Shown here: positions 33,896 to 44,139 of the stretch, one piece after another
How positions within the stretch are numbered: the stretch's first letter is position 1
Layout: each line of letters starts with the position of its first letter
DNA from: Stappia stellulata
GTDB taxonomy: Bacteria; Pseudomonadota; Alphaproteobacteria; Rhizobiales; Stappiaceae
DNA length: 64,000 nucleotides
Reading direction: 5' to 3'
Assembly: GCF_020176715.1 (NCBI RefSeq)
Contig: NZ_JAIVMF010000003.1
Location: 186,001-250,000 of the forward strand
Made by a program: the position numbers and the translations under genes
Notes under the pieces: model-generated
Told to the model about the DNA's origin: nothing
The model's input: the letters and a program-made list of their open reading frames with translations, nothing else
The model's database searches: none

Positions 33896-34523
33896 AGGCA
33901 GGCCCTCTCTCCCAAAGGATCGCGTGGCGGTGCTCCTCGCTGAACCCCCATCGAGAATGCAGACCCTTTTCGATATGCACCGGCCGCATCCAGGCATAGA
34001 GATAATCGGGCTCGAACAGATTGAAGGCGACGACCTGTGCCAATCGGCACAGCAGACGAGAAAGATCGCGGCCGCGCCAGTGCACGGAAACGAACAACTC
34101 CCCTAGATAGACAATCCGTCCGGTGATCGCGTCGGAAAACAGATCGTCCTGCCGGCGAACAGCCACCGGATGCCCACCTTCGCTGCGATAGCAACGGGTC
34201 CAGTATGCCTCAAGGTGCCGGGTGAGAGGCTGCGAGCCGAGATCGTTCAAGCGGGCCGCGATGACGGCGACGATTTCGCCTGCCTCGTTGTTCAGCGTCA
34301 ACCAGAAGGCCTCCTTAGGCGCATAAGTGTTGAGCATCGGCGAAAAATGCGGGAGCAGTTCTCCCTTCACTCCCGACCCGGATCTGCTTTTTTGGGAGGA
34401 CAACTCTGCGTCGAGCCAGGCGAAATCGCGTCCCAACATGGGATGCACGCCCTTCGCCTTCAGATTACTTTCGAGAATCGAGAAGGCACGAAAATACGGC
34501 AACGGATCGCGTTCACTTTGCAT
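33810..34523 (-). CDS. GNAT-family N-acetyltransferase
   Basis: A 237-residue protein with the acetyl-CoA-binding signature of GNAT enzymes in IVYLGELFVSVHWRGRDLSRLL (about residues 136-157), where R-G-R-D-L follows the beta-bulge strand, and the C-terminal motif YAWMRPVHIEKGLHSRWGF. The N-terminal 100 residues (FRAFSILESNLKAKGVHPML, then FWLTLNNEAGEIVAVIAARL) give the first strands. It lacks the conserved residues of LuxI-type autoinducer synthases. Its ATG faces the AT-rich spacer with the inverted repeat, and its 3' end overlaps the PAS-like gene. The acetylated substrate is unknown. Confidence 0.7.
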   Translation of the reverse strand: MQSERDPLPYFRAFSILESNLKAKGVHPMLGRDFAWLDAELSSQKSRSGSGVKGELLPHFSPMLNTYAPKEAFWLTLNNEAGEIVAVIAARLNDLGSQPLTRHLEAYWTRCYRSEGGHPVAVRRQDDLFSDAITGRIVYLGELFVSVHWRGRDLSRLLCRLAQVVAFNLFEPDYLYAWMRPVHIEKGLHSRWGFSEEHRHAILWERGPASIDNDLAIVGNSAREGYRMIRLISEGFL

Positions 34524-34631
34524 GACAAAACCCCCAGTGTTAAAATTCCAGATGAACCCGGAGGGCAGTCAACGACGCGAGAATTATGATACTATTACTT
34601 AAACAATTATTTTTGACCAATAATAAAAAAA

Positions 34632-34663
34632 CAATAAATTTGAATTCATGTTCAAATTTATTG
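34632..34663. repeat. Perfect 13-bp inverted repeat in AT-rich divergent promoter region
   Basis: CAATAAATTTGAA (34632-34644) and its exact complement (34651-34663) flank a 6-bp spacer in the 293-bp gap between the GNAT gene (minus) and a 128-aa gene (plus). The gap (34524-34816) is strikingly AT-rich compared with the surrounding chromosome. The size and symmetry suit an operator for a dimeric repressor serving both promoters; without a GC core it is a poor terminator. No regulator gene is adjacent. Confidence 0.6.
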
Positions 34664-34816
34664 CACTCCGGCCGACCAAAGACTAAATTATCGCAAATAT
34701 AAAATTCCTAATATACTCTCAATATGTTCTGATGAATCGAATTACAGAGACTCGTGCTATTATTTGAATGTAATACTGATAGTTGCAAGTATTGGCTTTA
34801 GCTGGAGATTCCCGAG

Positions 34817-35203
34817 ATGTGCGAGCGGGTCGTCAACCTTGATGGCACAGCCTTGAACTTAAGCCGCACGGCCGTTCTGGAGATCTGGAAACGCAAGGGA
34901 GTGAGATCACATGAAGACGCCGATCATTACGCTGGAGTCACTTACTTCTATCCGCCGAAACTCGAACCGGCCCTGGCGCCCTTCGCGCAGGATGCGGCCC
35001 GCCGGGAGATCCGCGCCCATGCACTCTATATCGCCGCCTGTGTCCTATCGCCCGAAGACCCCGAACTGGTCGCTGCCGTCCGCAGTCTAGGTAACTGCGC
35101 ATCCGGCGTGAACGCCAGGATCGTTGTCAAAGCAACTCTCAAGAACCTTGAGGCGGCATACGGTCCGTTTCGGCAAGGCCAACCAATCCCCGCTACGCAT
35201 TAG
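34817..35203 (+). CDS. Hypothetical 128-aa protein
   Basis: Unrecognised cytosolic protein beginning MCERVVNLDGTALNLSRTAV and containing EIWKRKGVRSHEDADHYAGVTYFYPP, then a helical half (FAQDAARREIRAHALYIAACVL, LVAAVRSLGNCASGVNARIVVKATLKNLEAAYG). ATG 34817 has GGAG 8 nt upstream. No signal peptide, membrane span or catalytic motif stands out. It is divergent from the GNAT gene across the inverted repeat, so the two may share regulation. The following 210 bp to the NIPSNAP gene contain nothing I can name. Confidence 0.55.
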   Translation: MCERVVNLDGTALNLSRTAVLEIWKRKGVRSHEDADHYAGVTYFYPPKLEPALAPFAQDAARREIRAHALYIAACVLSPEDPELVAAVRSLGNCASGVNARIVVKATLKNLEAAYGPFRQGQPIPATH

Positions 35204-35413
35204 GCGGCATCGGTGCACGCCCCGCAAGCGTCCCCGCTCGGCCGATCCCCGAATGCAATAAAGTCGCGAGATCATGGACCGTGACAAGTGAGCGCCAGTT
35301 TAAAATGCGCTAGCGTTTCCCGTTGCAACCTAATCGCGGGACAGATCAGGATCCGGTCCGGCGATACCTCTGCCACAAACATCTACCCCCAATGTCCTGT
35401 TCTGGAGACTGAA

Positions 35414-35743
35414 ATGCTGCTCGACGTTCGCACCTACAGATGTCGCCCCGGCACGCTTGCCGCCCATCTGAAACTCTACGAAACGCGCGGAAAGGCGGCA
35501 CAGACGCGCCATCTCGGGCAGCCCGTTGCCTTTCTCCTGACCGAGACCGGCGACCCGAACGAATACATCCACATATGGGCATACGAAAACGCCGGCGACC
35601 GCGAGACGCGGCGCGCGGCGATGTGGGCCGATCCCGAGTGGCTGGAGTATCTGCGGCTCAGCGGCGAGCTCGGCGCGCTGGAGAGCCAGTCGAACCGGCT
35701 GATGAAACCCGCCGGCTTCTACAAGGCCCCGGTTCGGCCCTGA
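35414..35743 (+). CDS. NIPSNAP-family protein
   Basis: A 109-residue ferredoxin-like alpha/beta-barrel protein of the NIPSNAP family. Its pattern is LLDVRTYRCRPGTLAAHLKLYE at the start, LTETGDPNEYIHIWAYEN in the middle, and RRAAMWADPEWLEYL followed by LMKPAGFY at the end. Bacterial members are uncharacterised; many accompany degradative genes. ATG 35414 has GGAG at good distance; the frame is open further upstream but without similarity. It converges on the DUF1467 gene with an 81-bp gap lacking a clear terminator. Confidence 0.85.
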   Translation: MLLDVRTYRCRPGTLAAHLKLYETRGKAAQTRHLGQPVAFLLTETGDPNEYIHIWAYENAGDRETRRAAMWADPEWLEYLRLSGELGALESQSNRLMKPAGFYKAPVRP

Positions 35744-35824
35744 CGCAAGACCGCGGCAGCGGGTCCGGCCCGCCGCCGCGCAGGGCCAGGTCCCGGGCAG
35801 CGCTTGGTAGCGGGCTATGCCGCG

Positions 35825-36091
35825 TCAGCTGCTCGGCGGCTTGAACGGCAGGTCGTCCAGCGTCAGCCCCGAATACACCCTCAGCCAATAGAAGGCGGCG
35901 AAGACGACGGCGGCGATGGCCGTGGTCAGCAGGGCCTTCTTGAGCAAGTGCGGCCGCCGGGGCGCGCTTGCCTCGGTTCCGGGCGTGACGTCGCCGCTTT
36001 CCTCCTGCGTGACCACGCCAATCGGCAGGATCGCAAAAAGAATGATCCACCAGATGATGAAGAAGATGGCAAGCGAGGAGACGAGAGACAC
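35825..36091 (-). CDS. DUF1467 membrane protein
   Basis: An 88-residue inner-membrane protein of the alphaproteobacterial DUF1467 family, with two transmembrane helices: SLAIFFIIWWIILFAILPIGV at the N-terminus and ALLTTAIAAVVFAAFYWL later, joined by a short loop TQEESGDVTPGTEASAPRRP that is the most conserved part of the family. I place the start at GTG 36091, which gives the usual VSLVSS N-terminus; a TTG at 36145 would add 18 polar residues. It follows mce, matching the rnj-mce-DUF1467 order of Rhizobiales. No function is assigned. Confidence 0.85.
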   Translation of the reverse strand: MSLVSSLAIFFIIWWIILFAILPIGVVTQEESGDVTPGTEASAPRRPHLLKKALLTTAIAAVVFAAFYWLRVYSGLTLDDLPFKPPSS

Positions 36092-36190
36092 GGCCTGTTG
36101 GTTCCAATCGTTTGGGATCTGTGGACGGGCAACCGGGTGCCGCAATGCCCCGCAAATGACGACGCGGGACCGGATTGCGGCAAAGCGGGG

Positions 36191-36595
36191 CTACACCTGT
36201 TCGAGTTCGACGAGCGTTCCGTTGAAATCCTTCGGATGGAGAAACAGCACCGGCTTGCCATGCGCGCCGATCTTCGGTTCCCCCGTGCCCAGGACCCTGG
36301 CACCGCTTTCCTTCAGCCGGTCGCGTGCGGCAATGATATCCTCCACCTCGTAACACACGTGATGGATGCCGCCGGACGGGCTGCGTTCCAGAAATGCGGC
36401 GATCGGCGACCCCTCGCCAAGCGGCTCGAGCAACTCGATCTTCGTGTTGGGCAGCTCGATGAACACCACCGTGACGCCATGGTCGGGCTCGGCCTGCGGC
36501 TGCGACACCCGGGCACCCAGAGTGTCGCGATACATCGCGACCGCGGGCCCGAGTTCCGGCACTGCAATTGCCACGTGATTCAACCGTCCGATCAT
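36191..36595 (-). CDS. mce: Methylmalonyl-CoA epimerase
   Basis: Interconverts (S)- and (R)-methylmalonyl-CoA in propionyl-CoA/odd-chain catabolism. The 134-residue VOC-fold protein has the metal ligands expected of the family: His7 in RLNHVAIAV, His78 in GGIHHVCYEV and Glu near 130 in GTLVELEQV. The repeat structure beta-alpha-beta-beta-beta is visible twice, with TVVFIELPNTKIELLEPLGEGSP between. It is followed by the DUF1467 gene and preceded by rnj. Confidence 0.94.
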   Translation of the reverse strand: MIGRLNHVAIAVPELGPAVAMYRDTLGARVSQPQAEPDHGVTVVFIELPNTKIELLEPLGEGSPIAAFLERSPSGGIHHVCYEVEDIIAARDRLKESGARVLGTGEPKIGAHGKPVLFLHPKDFNGTLVELEQV

Positions 36596-36690
36596 TCAAG
36601 CCTCCCGCTCAATTTCGTCCAAGCGCCATCCGCAACACGGACCTTCCCCATTGTGGGAGAGCCGGCCGCATCCGGCCAGCCCCCAAAACG

Positions 36691-38358
36691 TCACACGCGC
36701 GCGACGAGCGCCTGGGTCAGGGGCTTCTTGCCCCAGCAGTCGCGAACCGCGGCCCGCGCAGCCCGACGGGCGGCCTCGGTCACGACATCGAGGTTCTTGC
36801 GGCGGTTCTTCGGAATGCTCTCCAGCGCATGGATGACCTCGTCGATCACGATGTCCTCCATGTCGTCGCCGTCCTCGTCGGTTTCCGGCAGGCCGAAGAG
36901 AGCTGCCTGCGGCTCCCCGACAAGGTCGCCGCGCGCATCCACGACGACGGACACCACGATCGCCCCGGCGAACGAGAGCTTGCGCCGTTCCTGCACCCCG
37001 GTTTCTTCCGGGTCGCCGAAGATCATCCCGTCCTTGACCTCGATCCCGACCGGAATCTCGTCGACGATATCCAGCCGGCCCGGCGACAGGCGGACGAGAT
37101 CGCCGTTGCGCGCGATCATCGCGTTCTTGATGCCATGCGCCTTGGCAAGGTCGTGATGCGCCTTGAGGTGCATGGCCTCGCCGTGCGCGGGAATCAGCGC
37201 CTGCGGCTTGAGCAGGTCGTAGAGCTGGGTCAGCTCGCCCCTGCGCGGATGGCCAGAGACATGCACCAGCGCATCGCGGTCCGTGACGATCTCGACACGG
37301 GCCTCGGCGAGCTTGTTGACGATCGCATTCACCGCCTTCTCGTTGCCGGGGATCGTGCGCGAGGAAAACACCACCATGTCGCCCTTGGACAGCGCGACGT
37401 TCCGGTGATCGCCGGCCGCGATCCGCGCAAGTGCCGCCCGCTCCTCGCCCTGGCTGCCGGTGAGCAGCAGAACGACCTTTTCAGGCGGCAGATAGCCGTA
37501 GGCATCCTCGGAGAGGAACGCCGGAAGATCGTCCATATAGCCGAGTTCGGTCGCGACCTCGATCGCACGGTGCATCGAGCGTCCCATCACCACCACATCG
37601 CGGTCCGCCGCCTTGGCGGCCAGGGCAATGGAGCGGATCCGCGCCACATTCGAGGCAAAGGTGGTGACGGCAACACGCCGTTTGGCTTTCTGGATCACAC
37701 GGGTCAGATCCGCCGCAACGTCCATTTCGCTCGGGCTGACGCCATCGCGCACGGCATTGGTGGAATCGCAGATCAGCGCGCGCACGCCCTCTTCGCCAAG
37801 CTGTGCCAGGCGTTCGACGTCGATCGGACGGCCGATGCCCGGTGTCGGATCGATCTTCCAGTCGCCGGAATGCACCACCAGACCGGCGGGCGTACGAATC
37901 GCCAATGCGCAAGGCTCGGGAATGGAATGCGACATCGCCACCATTTCCACATCGAACGGCCCGAGCTGGAACCGGTCGCCCTGCTTCACCACGCTGACCG
38001 GGATCTTGTCGACGCCCGGCTCGCTTTGCGTCTTCGCAGCCAGCAGCCCGGCGGTGAACGGCGTCATGTAGAGCGGCGCCTTGAGCCGCGGCCACAGATG
38101 GATCAGCGCGCCATAGTGATCCTCATGGGCATGGGTGATCACGATGCCGTCCAGCCGGTCGAGCTTGTCCTCGATATAGCTGATGTCCGGCACCACGATG
38201 TCGACGCCCGGGAGGTCCGGACCGGCAAATGTCACACCGCAATCGACCATCAGCCAACGCCGCTCGTGAGCGGGGCCGTAGCCGTAAAGCGCCATGTTCA
38301 TGCCGATCTCGCCGAGACCGCCGAGCGCGACGAATACGAGCTCCTGATCGCCCGTCAT
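36691..38358 (-). CDS. rnj: Ribonuclease J
   Basis: Bifunctional 5'-3' exonuclease/endonuclease for rRNA maturation and mRNA decay. The 555-residue metallo-beta-lactamase/beta-CASP protein begins VFVALGGLGEIGMNM and has the zinc motif HAHEDH at residues 76-81, the beta-CASP block with VVMGRSMHRAIEVA, SQGEERAALARIAAGDH and VFSSRTIPGNEKAVN, VHVSGHPRRGEL and LIPAHGEAMH, followed by the C-terminal RNase J domain. It lies directly after birA in the nuo-birA-rnj-mce run. Confidence 0.96.
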   Translation of the reverse strand: MTGDQELVFVALGGLGEIGMNMALYGYGPAHERRWLMVDCGVTFAGPDLPGVDIVVPDISYIEDKLDRLDGIVITHAHEDHYGALIHLWPRLKAPLYMTPFTAGLLAAKTQSEPGVDKIPVSVVKQGDRFQLGPFDVEMVAMSHSIPEPCALAIRTPAGLVVHSGDWKIDPTPGIGRPIDVERLAQLGEEGVRALICDSTNAVRDGVSPSEMDVAADLTRVIQKAKRRVAVTTFASNVARIRSIALAAKAADRDVVVMGRSMHRAIEVATELGYMDDLPAFLSEDAYGYLPPEKVVLLLTGSQGEERAALARIAAGDHRNVALSKGDMVVFSSRTIPGNEKAVNAIVNKLAEARVEIVTDRDALVHVSGHPRRGELTQLYDLLKPQALIPAHGEAMHLKAHHDLAKAHGIKNAMIARNGDLVRLSPGRLDIVDEIPVGIEVKDGMIFGDPEETGVQERRKLSFAGAIVVSVVVDARGDLVGEPQAALFGLPETDEDGDDMEDIVIDEVIHALESIPKNRRKNLDVVTEAARRAARAAVRDCWGKKPLTQALVARV

Positions 38359-38410
38359 CCTGTACTCCTATCTGACCGCCACTGGCGGCGCGCAGTCATA
38401 TCCGCGCTTG

Positions 38411-39154
38411 TCAAAAAAACACATCGCCGGCGGAGATCGTCGTCATCGATCCATCTGCGCCGCGCAACAAAAGACGTCCCTCCTCGTCGAGACCGACGAA
38501 GGTTCCGTGAAGCTCGTCCTGGCTCAGGCGAACGCGGATCGGCATGCCGATCCCTTGCGCCCGCGACAGCCAATCCGTGAGGATGCCCGAAAATTCCTCG
38601 TGTCTCCAACGGTCGAGCTGCCTCGAAACGCTCTCCGCCAGAGCCCCAAATCCGATCTCCGGCGTAACCCGGTAGCCCAGTCCCGCCAGGTCGGCAGCCG
38701 CATAGTCGGCAAGCTCCGGGTGGTGGGAAATGTTCAAGCCGAACCCGCAGGCCACAGCCCGCCGGCCCTCGCCGACGACGGCGGCCTCCAGCAGGATACC
38801 GGATATCTTGGCGCCGTCCACGAGCAGATCGTTCGGCCACTTCAGCCGGACCAGCCGATGGGTCCCGCACATCCGGTCGACCGCATCGGCAAGCGCAAGC
38901 GCACAGACCAGCGGAAGCTGGCCAAGCCGCGCCGGATCGGCCGGATCGATCAAGAGCAGCGACGCATAGAGATTGCCCGGCTCCGACGCCCAGGGGCGGC
39001 CACGCCGGCCGCGCCCGCCCGTTTGACGGCCGGCCACGACCCACAATTGCCCTGCATCGCCCTTGTAGGCATGGTCAAGGGCGACCGCATTGGTCGAGCC
39101 GACGGTCTCCAGACCGACGACGCGATACGGCGGAACCGCCGGGATCGGATGCAC
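38411..39154 (-). CDS. birA: Biotin--[acetyl-CoA-carboxylase] ligase
   Basis: Attaches biotin to carboxylase carrier domains by way of biotinyl-AMP. The 247-residue protein is the short class without an N-terminal DNA-binding domain, so it is an enzyme only. Key blocks are GSTNAVALDHA near residue 19, the biotin/ATP loop GGRGRRGRPWASEPGNLYAS near 47, LKWPNDLLVDGAKISGILLEA with the catalytic lysine, and a C-terminal SH3-like domain (LHGTFVGLDEEGRLLL). It begins at a GTG 26 bp after the nuoN stop and is probably cotranscribed with the nuo operon, a common alphaproteobacterial arrangement. Confidence 0.95.
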   Translation of the reverse strand: MHPIPAVPPYRVVGLETVGSTNAVALDHAYKGDAGQLWVVAGRQTGGRGRRGRPWASEPGNLYASLLLIDPADPARLGQLPLVCALALADAVDRMCGTHRLVRLKWPNDLLVDGAKISGILLEAAVVGEGRRAVACGFGLNISHHPELADYAAADLAGLGYRVTPEIGFGALAESVSRQLDRWRHEEFSGILTDWLSRAQGIGMPIRVRLSQDELHGTFVGLDEEGRLLLRGADGSMTTISAGDVFF

Positions 39155-39180
39155 CCGGCCGTCGAACGACAGGCCCGCGA

Positions 39181-40635
39181 TCAGAACAGCGTCCCGGCCG
39201 CAGCCGCCGCCATCTCGACGATGGACCCCGCGAACACCACGAAGAACATGACGAACAGGCTCGACAGGCCAAGCGTGAACTTCAGCTCGACCGGCATCGG
39301 CAGGAAGGCACGGGCCGGCTCGTCGAAGAACATCACCTTGACGATCCGCAGATAATAATAGGCGCCGACAACCGATGACAGGATGCCGATGATCGCCAGC
39401 GGATAAAGACCCGCCTCCACCGCAGCGAGGAACACGTAGAACTTCGCGAAGAACCCGACGAAGGGCGGAATTCCGGCCAGCGAGAACAGGATGATCCCCA
39501 GAAGAACCGCCATCGGCAGGTTGGTGCGCGCAAGACCGCTGAGATCGGAGATCTCCTCGACCATGCCCTCCTTGCGGCGCATCGACAGGATGCAGGCAAA
39601 GGCGCCGAGCGTCATCGCCAGATAGGCGGTCATGTAGATCACGACGCCTTCCACGCCGGCCTGCGATCCGGCCGCGAGGCCGACAAGCGCGAAGCCCATG
39701 TGACCGATGGACGAATAGGCCATCAGGCGCTTGATGTTGTGCTGGCCGATCGCCGCGAAAGCGCCAAGCGCCATGGAGGCGATCGAGACGAAGACAATGA
39801 TCTGCTGCCAGTCGTGGGTGACCGGCTCGAAGGCATCGATCACGATGCGCGTCAGCATCCCCATAGCCGCGATCTTGGGAGCCGCCGCAAAGAAGGCCGT
39901 GACCGGGGTCGGCGCGCCCTCATAGACATCCGGCGTCCACATGTGGAACGGAACGGCGGAGACCTTGAATGCCAGACCGGCGAGAATGAACACGAGACCG
40001 AACACGAGGCCGAGCGACGATCCGCCCTGCGCGGTGATGGCGGCCGCGATCTCCGGGAAACCCGTGTTGCCGGTAAAGCCGTAGACGAGCGACATGCCGT
40101 AAAGCAGCATGCCCGACGAGACCGATCCGAGCACGAAATACTTCAGGCCCGCTTCCGTGGAGCGCACGCTGTCCCGGTTGAAGGCCGCGATCACATAAAG
40201 CGCCAGGGACTGAAGCTCGAGCCCGAGATAGAGGATGATCAGGTCGTTGGCCGACAGCATCAGCATCATGCCGAGCGTCGCCAGCAGGATCAGCACCGGA
40301 TACTCGAACTGCTCGAAGTTCTCGTTGCGCGCGAAGGCCACCGACATGGCGATCGCAAAGCCCGAGCCGATAAGCGTCAGGATCTTGAGATAGGTGGCAA
40401 AGCCGTCGAGCACGAAGGCGCCGTGAAACGTTGTGCCGTCGGTGATCCCGAATTGCGCCGGCAACAGCAGCGGCAGCGCCGCCACCGCCAGCAGCGCAAC
40501 GGCAAGTGCGGTGACGTAGCGAACGGCCGTCCGCCCGCCGAAGACGCCCAGCATCAGCAGCGCCAGCGACCCGCCCGCGAGAAACAGCTCCGGCAATGCA
40601 GGCGCGAGGTCAGGGAGTTGATTGTAAGCAGTCAT
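39181..40635 (-). CDS. nuoN: NADH-quinone oxidoreductase subunit N
   Basis: Antiporter-like proton-pumping subunit in the membrane arm of complex I. The 484-residue protein has 14 predicted spans. Features of the Mrp-type core are [21 protein letters not shown] near residue 133 (conserved Glu of TM5), [37 protein letters not shown] near 210 (Lys of TM7 and the broken helix) and [18 protein letters not shown]. It is the last nuo gene, 24 bp downstream of nuoM. Confidence 0.96.
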   Translation of the reverse strand: MTAYNQLPDLAPALPELFLAGGSLALLMLGVFGGRTAVRYVTALAVALLAVAALPLLLPAQFGITDGTTFHGAFVLDGFATYLKILTLIGSGFAIAMSVAFARNENFEQFEYPVLILLATLGMMLMLSANDLIILYLGLELQSLALYVIAAFNRDSVRSTEAGLKYFVLGSVSSGMLLYGMSLVYGFTGNTGFPEIAAAITAQGGSSLGLVFGLVFILAGLAFKVSAVPFHMWTPDVYEGAPTPVTAFFAAAPKIAAMGMLTRIVIDAFEPVTHDWQQIIVFVSIASMALGAFAAIGQHNIKRLMAYSSIGHMGFALVGLAAGSQAGVEGVVIYMTAYLAMTLGAFACILSMRRKEGMVEEISDLSGLARTNLPMAVLLGIILFSLAGIPPFVGFFAKFYVFLAAVEAGLYPLAIIGILSSVVGAYYYLRIVKVMFFDEPARAFLPMPVELKFTLGLSSLFVMFFVVFAGSIVEMAAAAAGTLF

Positions 40636-40659
40636 GGCTCGTCTCTCGTCCTCAACCCG

Positions 40660-42171
40660 TCAATGCGCCAGCATGGCGGTGGAATTCGCGGCCTCGATCG
40701 CCGCCTGGTAGTTGGTCACCAGCGCCGTGACCGACGCGGCCGTGGCGTCAAGGATGGGTGCGGGATAGAAACCGAACAGGATCGTCAGGATGATCATCGG
40801 CACGATGATCACGCGCTCGCGCAGGCTAAGATCCATGATCGACTTCAGGCTTTCCTTGTCGAGCGCGCCGAAGACGACGCGCTTGTAGAGAAACAGCGCA
40901 TAGGCGGCCGACAGGATCACACCGGAGGTCGCGATCAACGCGACCCAGGTGTTCACCTGGAAGGCGCCCATCAGCGTCAGGAACTCGCCGACGAACCCGC
41001 TGGTGCCCGGCAGGCCGACATTCGCCATCGTGAAGATCAGGAAGGCGACCGCATAGAACGGCATCCGGTTGACGAGCCCTCCGTAGGCCGAGATGTCGCG
41101 CGTGTGCATCCGGTCGTAGATCACCCCGACGCAGAGGAACAGCGCGCCCGAAACGATGCCGTGCGACAGCATCTGGAAGAGCGCGCCCTGCACCCCCTGC
41201 TCGGTCATGGTGAAGATGCCCATCGTCACATACCCCATGTGGGCGACGGAGGAATAGGCGATCAGCTTCTTGATGTCTTCCTGGGCGAGCGCCACCAGCG
41301 AGGTGTAGACGATGGCGATGACCGACAGCGTGAAGACCATTGGTGCGAACATCTCGCTCGCCAGCGGGAACATCGGCAGCGAGAAGCGCAGGAAGCCGTA
41401 GCCGCCCATCTTCAGCAGGATCGCGGCCAGGATAACGGAGCCGGCCGTCGGTGCCTCCACGTGCGCATCGGGCAGCCAGGTGTGGACCGGCCACATCGGC
41501 ATCTTCACGGCGAAGGACGCGAAGAACGCCAGCCACAGCCACGTCTGCATTCCGGCCGGGAACCCGTGCGCCATGAGCGTCGGAATATCCGTCGTGCCGG
41601 CATCCCAATACATCGCCATCAGCGCGATCAGCATCAGCAGCGAGCCGAGCAGCGTGTAGAGAAAGAACTTGTAGCTCGCGTAGACGCGCCGCTTGCCGCC
41701 CCAGACACCGATGATCAGGAACATCGGGATCAGACCGGCCTCGAAGAACACGTAGAACATGACGAGATCAAGCGCGCAGAACACGCCGATCATCAGCGTT
41801 TCAAGCACCAGAAACGCGATCATGTACTCCTTCACCCGCATCTGGACGCTGTTCCAGCTGGCCAGGATGCAGAAGGGCATGAGGAAGGTCGTGAGGATGA
41901 CGAAGAGCATCGAGATGCCGTCGACGCCCATGCGGTAGCCGATGTTGCCGCCCAGCCACTCGCTGCTTTCCTCGAACTGGAAACCGGGGTTCTGCGGATC
42001 GAACCCGCCCCAGATGAAGAGCGACACCAGGAAGGTGAACACCGTCGTGATCAGCGCGACCCGGCGCATGTTGTCCTTGGCGCCGGCATCCTCGCCGCGC
42101 ACCAGCAGGATGAAGAACACACCGACGAGCGGAAGGAAGGTCGTGATGGAAAGAAGCGGCCAGTTGCTCAT
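40660..42171 (-). CDS. nuoM: NADH-quinone oxidoreductase subunit M
   Basis: Proton-pumping antiporter-like subunit of the complex I membrane arm. The 503-residue product has the conserved [24 protein letters not shown] (Glu of TM5), [31 protein letters not shown] (Lys of TM7 and discontinuous helix) and [20 protein letters not shown]. Its ATG shares one base with the nuoL stop (TGATG), so translation is coupled to nuoL. Normal length for the family. Confidence 0.96.
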   Translation of the reverse strand: MSNWPLLSITTFLPLVGVFFILLVRGEDAGAKDNMRRVALITTVFTFLVSLFIWGGFDPQNPGFQFEESSEWLGGNIGYRMGVDGISMLFVILTTFLMPFCILASWNSVQMRVKEYMIAFLVLETLMIGVFCALDLVMFYVFFEAGLIPMFLIIGVWGGKRRVYASYKFFLYTLLGSLLMLIALMAMYWDAGTTDIPTLMAHGFPAGMQTWLWLAFFASFAVKMPMWPVHTWLPDAHVEAPTAGSVILAAILLKMGGYGFLRFSLPMFPLASEMFAPMVFTLSVIAIVYTSLVALAQEDIKKLIAYSSVAHMGYVTMGIFTMTEQGVQGALFQMLSHGIVSGALFLCVGVIYDRMHTRDISAYGGLVNRMPFYAVAFLIFTMANVGLPGTSGFVGEFLTLMGAFQVNTWVALIATSGVILSAAYALFLYKRVVFGALDKESLKSIMDLSLRERVIIVPMIILTILFGFYPAPILDATAASVTALVTNYQAAIEAANSTAMLAH

Positions 42172-44132
42172 CAGTGAGCGCCCCCGACGGAGAACATGGA
42201 CCAGGTGATCAGCGCGGCAACGCCGATCAGCATGGCGAATGCATAGTGATAGAGGTACCCGGTCTGAAGCCGGACGACCCAGGTTGTGACGTTCTGGACA
42301 CGCGCGGCAACGCCATCAGGTCCCATGCCGTCGATGACCGTGCCATCGCCCTTCTTCCAGAGCTGGCGGCCGATCCACATGGCGGGACGGACGAAGATCG
42401 CGTCATAGAGCTCGTCGAAATACCACTTGTTCAGGAGGAAGCGGTACAGGCCGTCGTGCCGCTCCGCCAGCTGGCGCGGGATCTCCGGCGAGCGGATGTA
42501 GAACAGCCATGCAACCGCGAACCCGCCGAGCATCATGACGAAGGGCGATGCCTTCACCCACAGTGGAACCTCGTGGATGTCGTGAAGAACGTGGTTTTCC
42601 TCCGACACGAAGAGCGCGCCCTTCCAGAAGGCATCGTAGCCGTCGCCGATGAACACCCCCTTGAAGACGAAGCCGGCAAGGAGTGCGCCCGCCGCCAGGA
42701 TCATCAGCGGCACGGTCATCACCAGCGGGCTTTCATGGACGTGCTTCATCACGTCGACGGAGGCCCGCGGCTTGCCGTGGAAAGTCATGAACGCAAGGCG
42801 CCACGAGTAGAAGGAGGTCAGGGCCGCCGCTGCCACCGTCAGCCAGAAGGCGTATTGCGCGAAGACGTTATGCCCGACGTAGGCCGCCTCGATGACCGCA
42901 TCCTTGGAGAAGAAGCCGGCGGTCAGCGGGAAACCGGTCAGTGCCAGCGTGCCGATCACCATCATCCAGTAGGTCAGCGGGATGTGCTTGCGAAGTCCGC
43001 CCATCTTGCGCATGTCCTGCTCGTTCGACACGGCATGGATCACCGAGCCGGCGCCAAGGAACAGCAGCGCCTTGAAGAAGGCATGGGTGAACAGGTGGAA
43101 GATCGCGATGGAGTAACCGCCAACGCCGAGCGCGACGAACATGTAGCCGAGCTGCGAACAGGTCGAATAGGCGATCACCCGCTTGATGTCGTTCTGCACA
43201 AGACCGACGGTCGCGGCGAAGAACGCCGTCGTCGCGCCGAAAAGCGTCACCACGGTCAGCGCCGTGTGCGACAATTCGAAGATCGGCGACAGACGCGCAA
43301 CCATAAACACGCCGGCCGTCACCATGGTGGCGGCGTGAATGAGCGCGGATACCGGCGTCGGGCCTTCCATGGCGTCGGGAAGCCAGGTGTGCAGCAGGAA
43401 CTGCGCCGACTTGCCCATGGCGCCCATGAAGAGCAGCAGACACACGACGGTGAGTGCGGCGTCCTGGGTCAGCTCTGCACCGAGGAACGTCAGGACCGTG
43501 CGCGGCTCTTCCGCCGCAAAGGCCTGGGCGTTGGCGAAAATCGTGTCGTAATCCGTGGAATTGAACAGGTAGAAGACGCCGAAAATGCCGAGAATGAAGC
43601 CGAAGTCACCGACCCGGTTGACGACGAAGGCCTTCATCGCTGCCGCATTGGCCGACGGCTTCTTGTACCAGAAGCCGATCAGCAGATAGGACGCGAGACC
43701 CACGCCTTCCCAGCCGAAGAACATCTGCAGCAGGTTGTCGGAGGTCACCAGCATCAGCATGGCGAAGGTGAACAGCGACAGGTAGGCGAAAAAGCGCGGC
43801 CGATGCGGATCGTCGTGCATGTAGCCGATGGAATAGACATGCACGAGCGCGGACACCGAGTTGACCACCACCAGCATGACGGCAGTCAGCGTGTCGACGC
43901 GAATGGTCCAGTCGACGCTGAAGGTGCCGGAGGTCATCCAGCGCAGCAGCGTTTCGCGCGCAACCGGCGTTTCCCCGAAACCGATGGAGAAGAACGCAAC
44001 CCACGACAGCAGCGCTGCGACGATGAGAAGCCCGGAGGTGATGTACTCGCTCGCCTTGGCACCGATCGCGCGGCCGAACAGGCCGGCAATCAGGAACCCG
44101 ACGAGGGGCAGGAAGACGATAGCCTGATACAT
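42171..44132 (-). CDS. nuoL: NADH-quinone oxidoreductase subunit L
   Basis: The distal proton-pumping subunit of complex I. It has 653 residues with the 14-span antiporter core followed by the long amphipathic helix HL and a final span. Diagnostic blocks are [24 protein letters not shown] near residue 130, [37 protein letters not shown] near 230, [22 protein letters not shown], and [17 protein letters not shown]. It begins 7 bp after nuoK. Confidence 0.97.
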   Translation of the reverse strand: MYQAIVFLPLVGFLIAGLFGRAIGAKASEYITSGLLIVAALLSWVAFFSIGFGETPVARETLLRWMTSGTFSVDWTIRVDTLTAVMLVVVNSVSALVHVYSIGYMHDDPHRPRFFAYLSLFTFAMLMLVTSDNLLQMFFGWEGVGLASYLLIGFWYKKPSANAAAMKAFVVNRVGDFGFILGIFGVFYLFNSTDYDTIFANAQAFAAEEPRTVLTFLGAELTQDAALTVVCLLLFMGAMGKSAQFLLHTWLPDAMEGPTPVSALIHAATMVTAGVFMVARLSPIFELSHTALTVVTLFGATTAFFAATVGLVQNDIKRVIAYSTCSQLGYMFVALGVGGYSIAIFHLFTHAFFKALLFLGAGSVIHAVSNEQDMRKMGGLRKHIPLTYWMMVIGTLALTGFPLTAGFFSKDAVIEAAYVGHNVFAQYAFWLTVAAAALTSFYSWRLAFMTFHGKPRASVDVMKHVHESPLVMTVPLMILAAGALLAGFVFKGVFIGDGYDAFWKGALFVSEENHVLHDIHEVPLWVKASPFVMMLGGFAVAWLFYIRSPEIPRQLAERHDGLYRFLLNKWYFDELYDAIFVRPAMWIGRQLWKKGDGTVIDGMGPDGVAARVQNVTTWVVRLQTGYLYHYAFAMLIGVAALITWSMFSVGGAH

Positions 44133-44139
44133 GGCGGCC

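Noticed and set aside
33810-34523. Possible LuxI-type autoinducer synthase
   Set aside because: The fold is GNAT-like, but the conserved LuxI residues are not seen and no LuxR regulator is adjacent, so only the general GNAT call is kept.
39700-42177. Plus-strand open frame of 825 codons opposite nuoN and nuoM
   Set aside because: Antisense artefact of membrane-protein codons, which produce charged His/Arg/Asp/Glu-rich mirror sequence; no similarity to any family.
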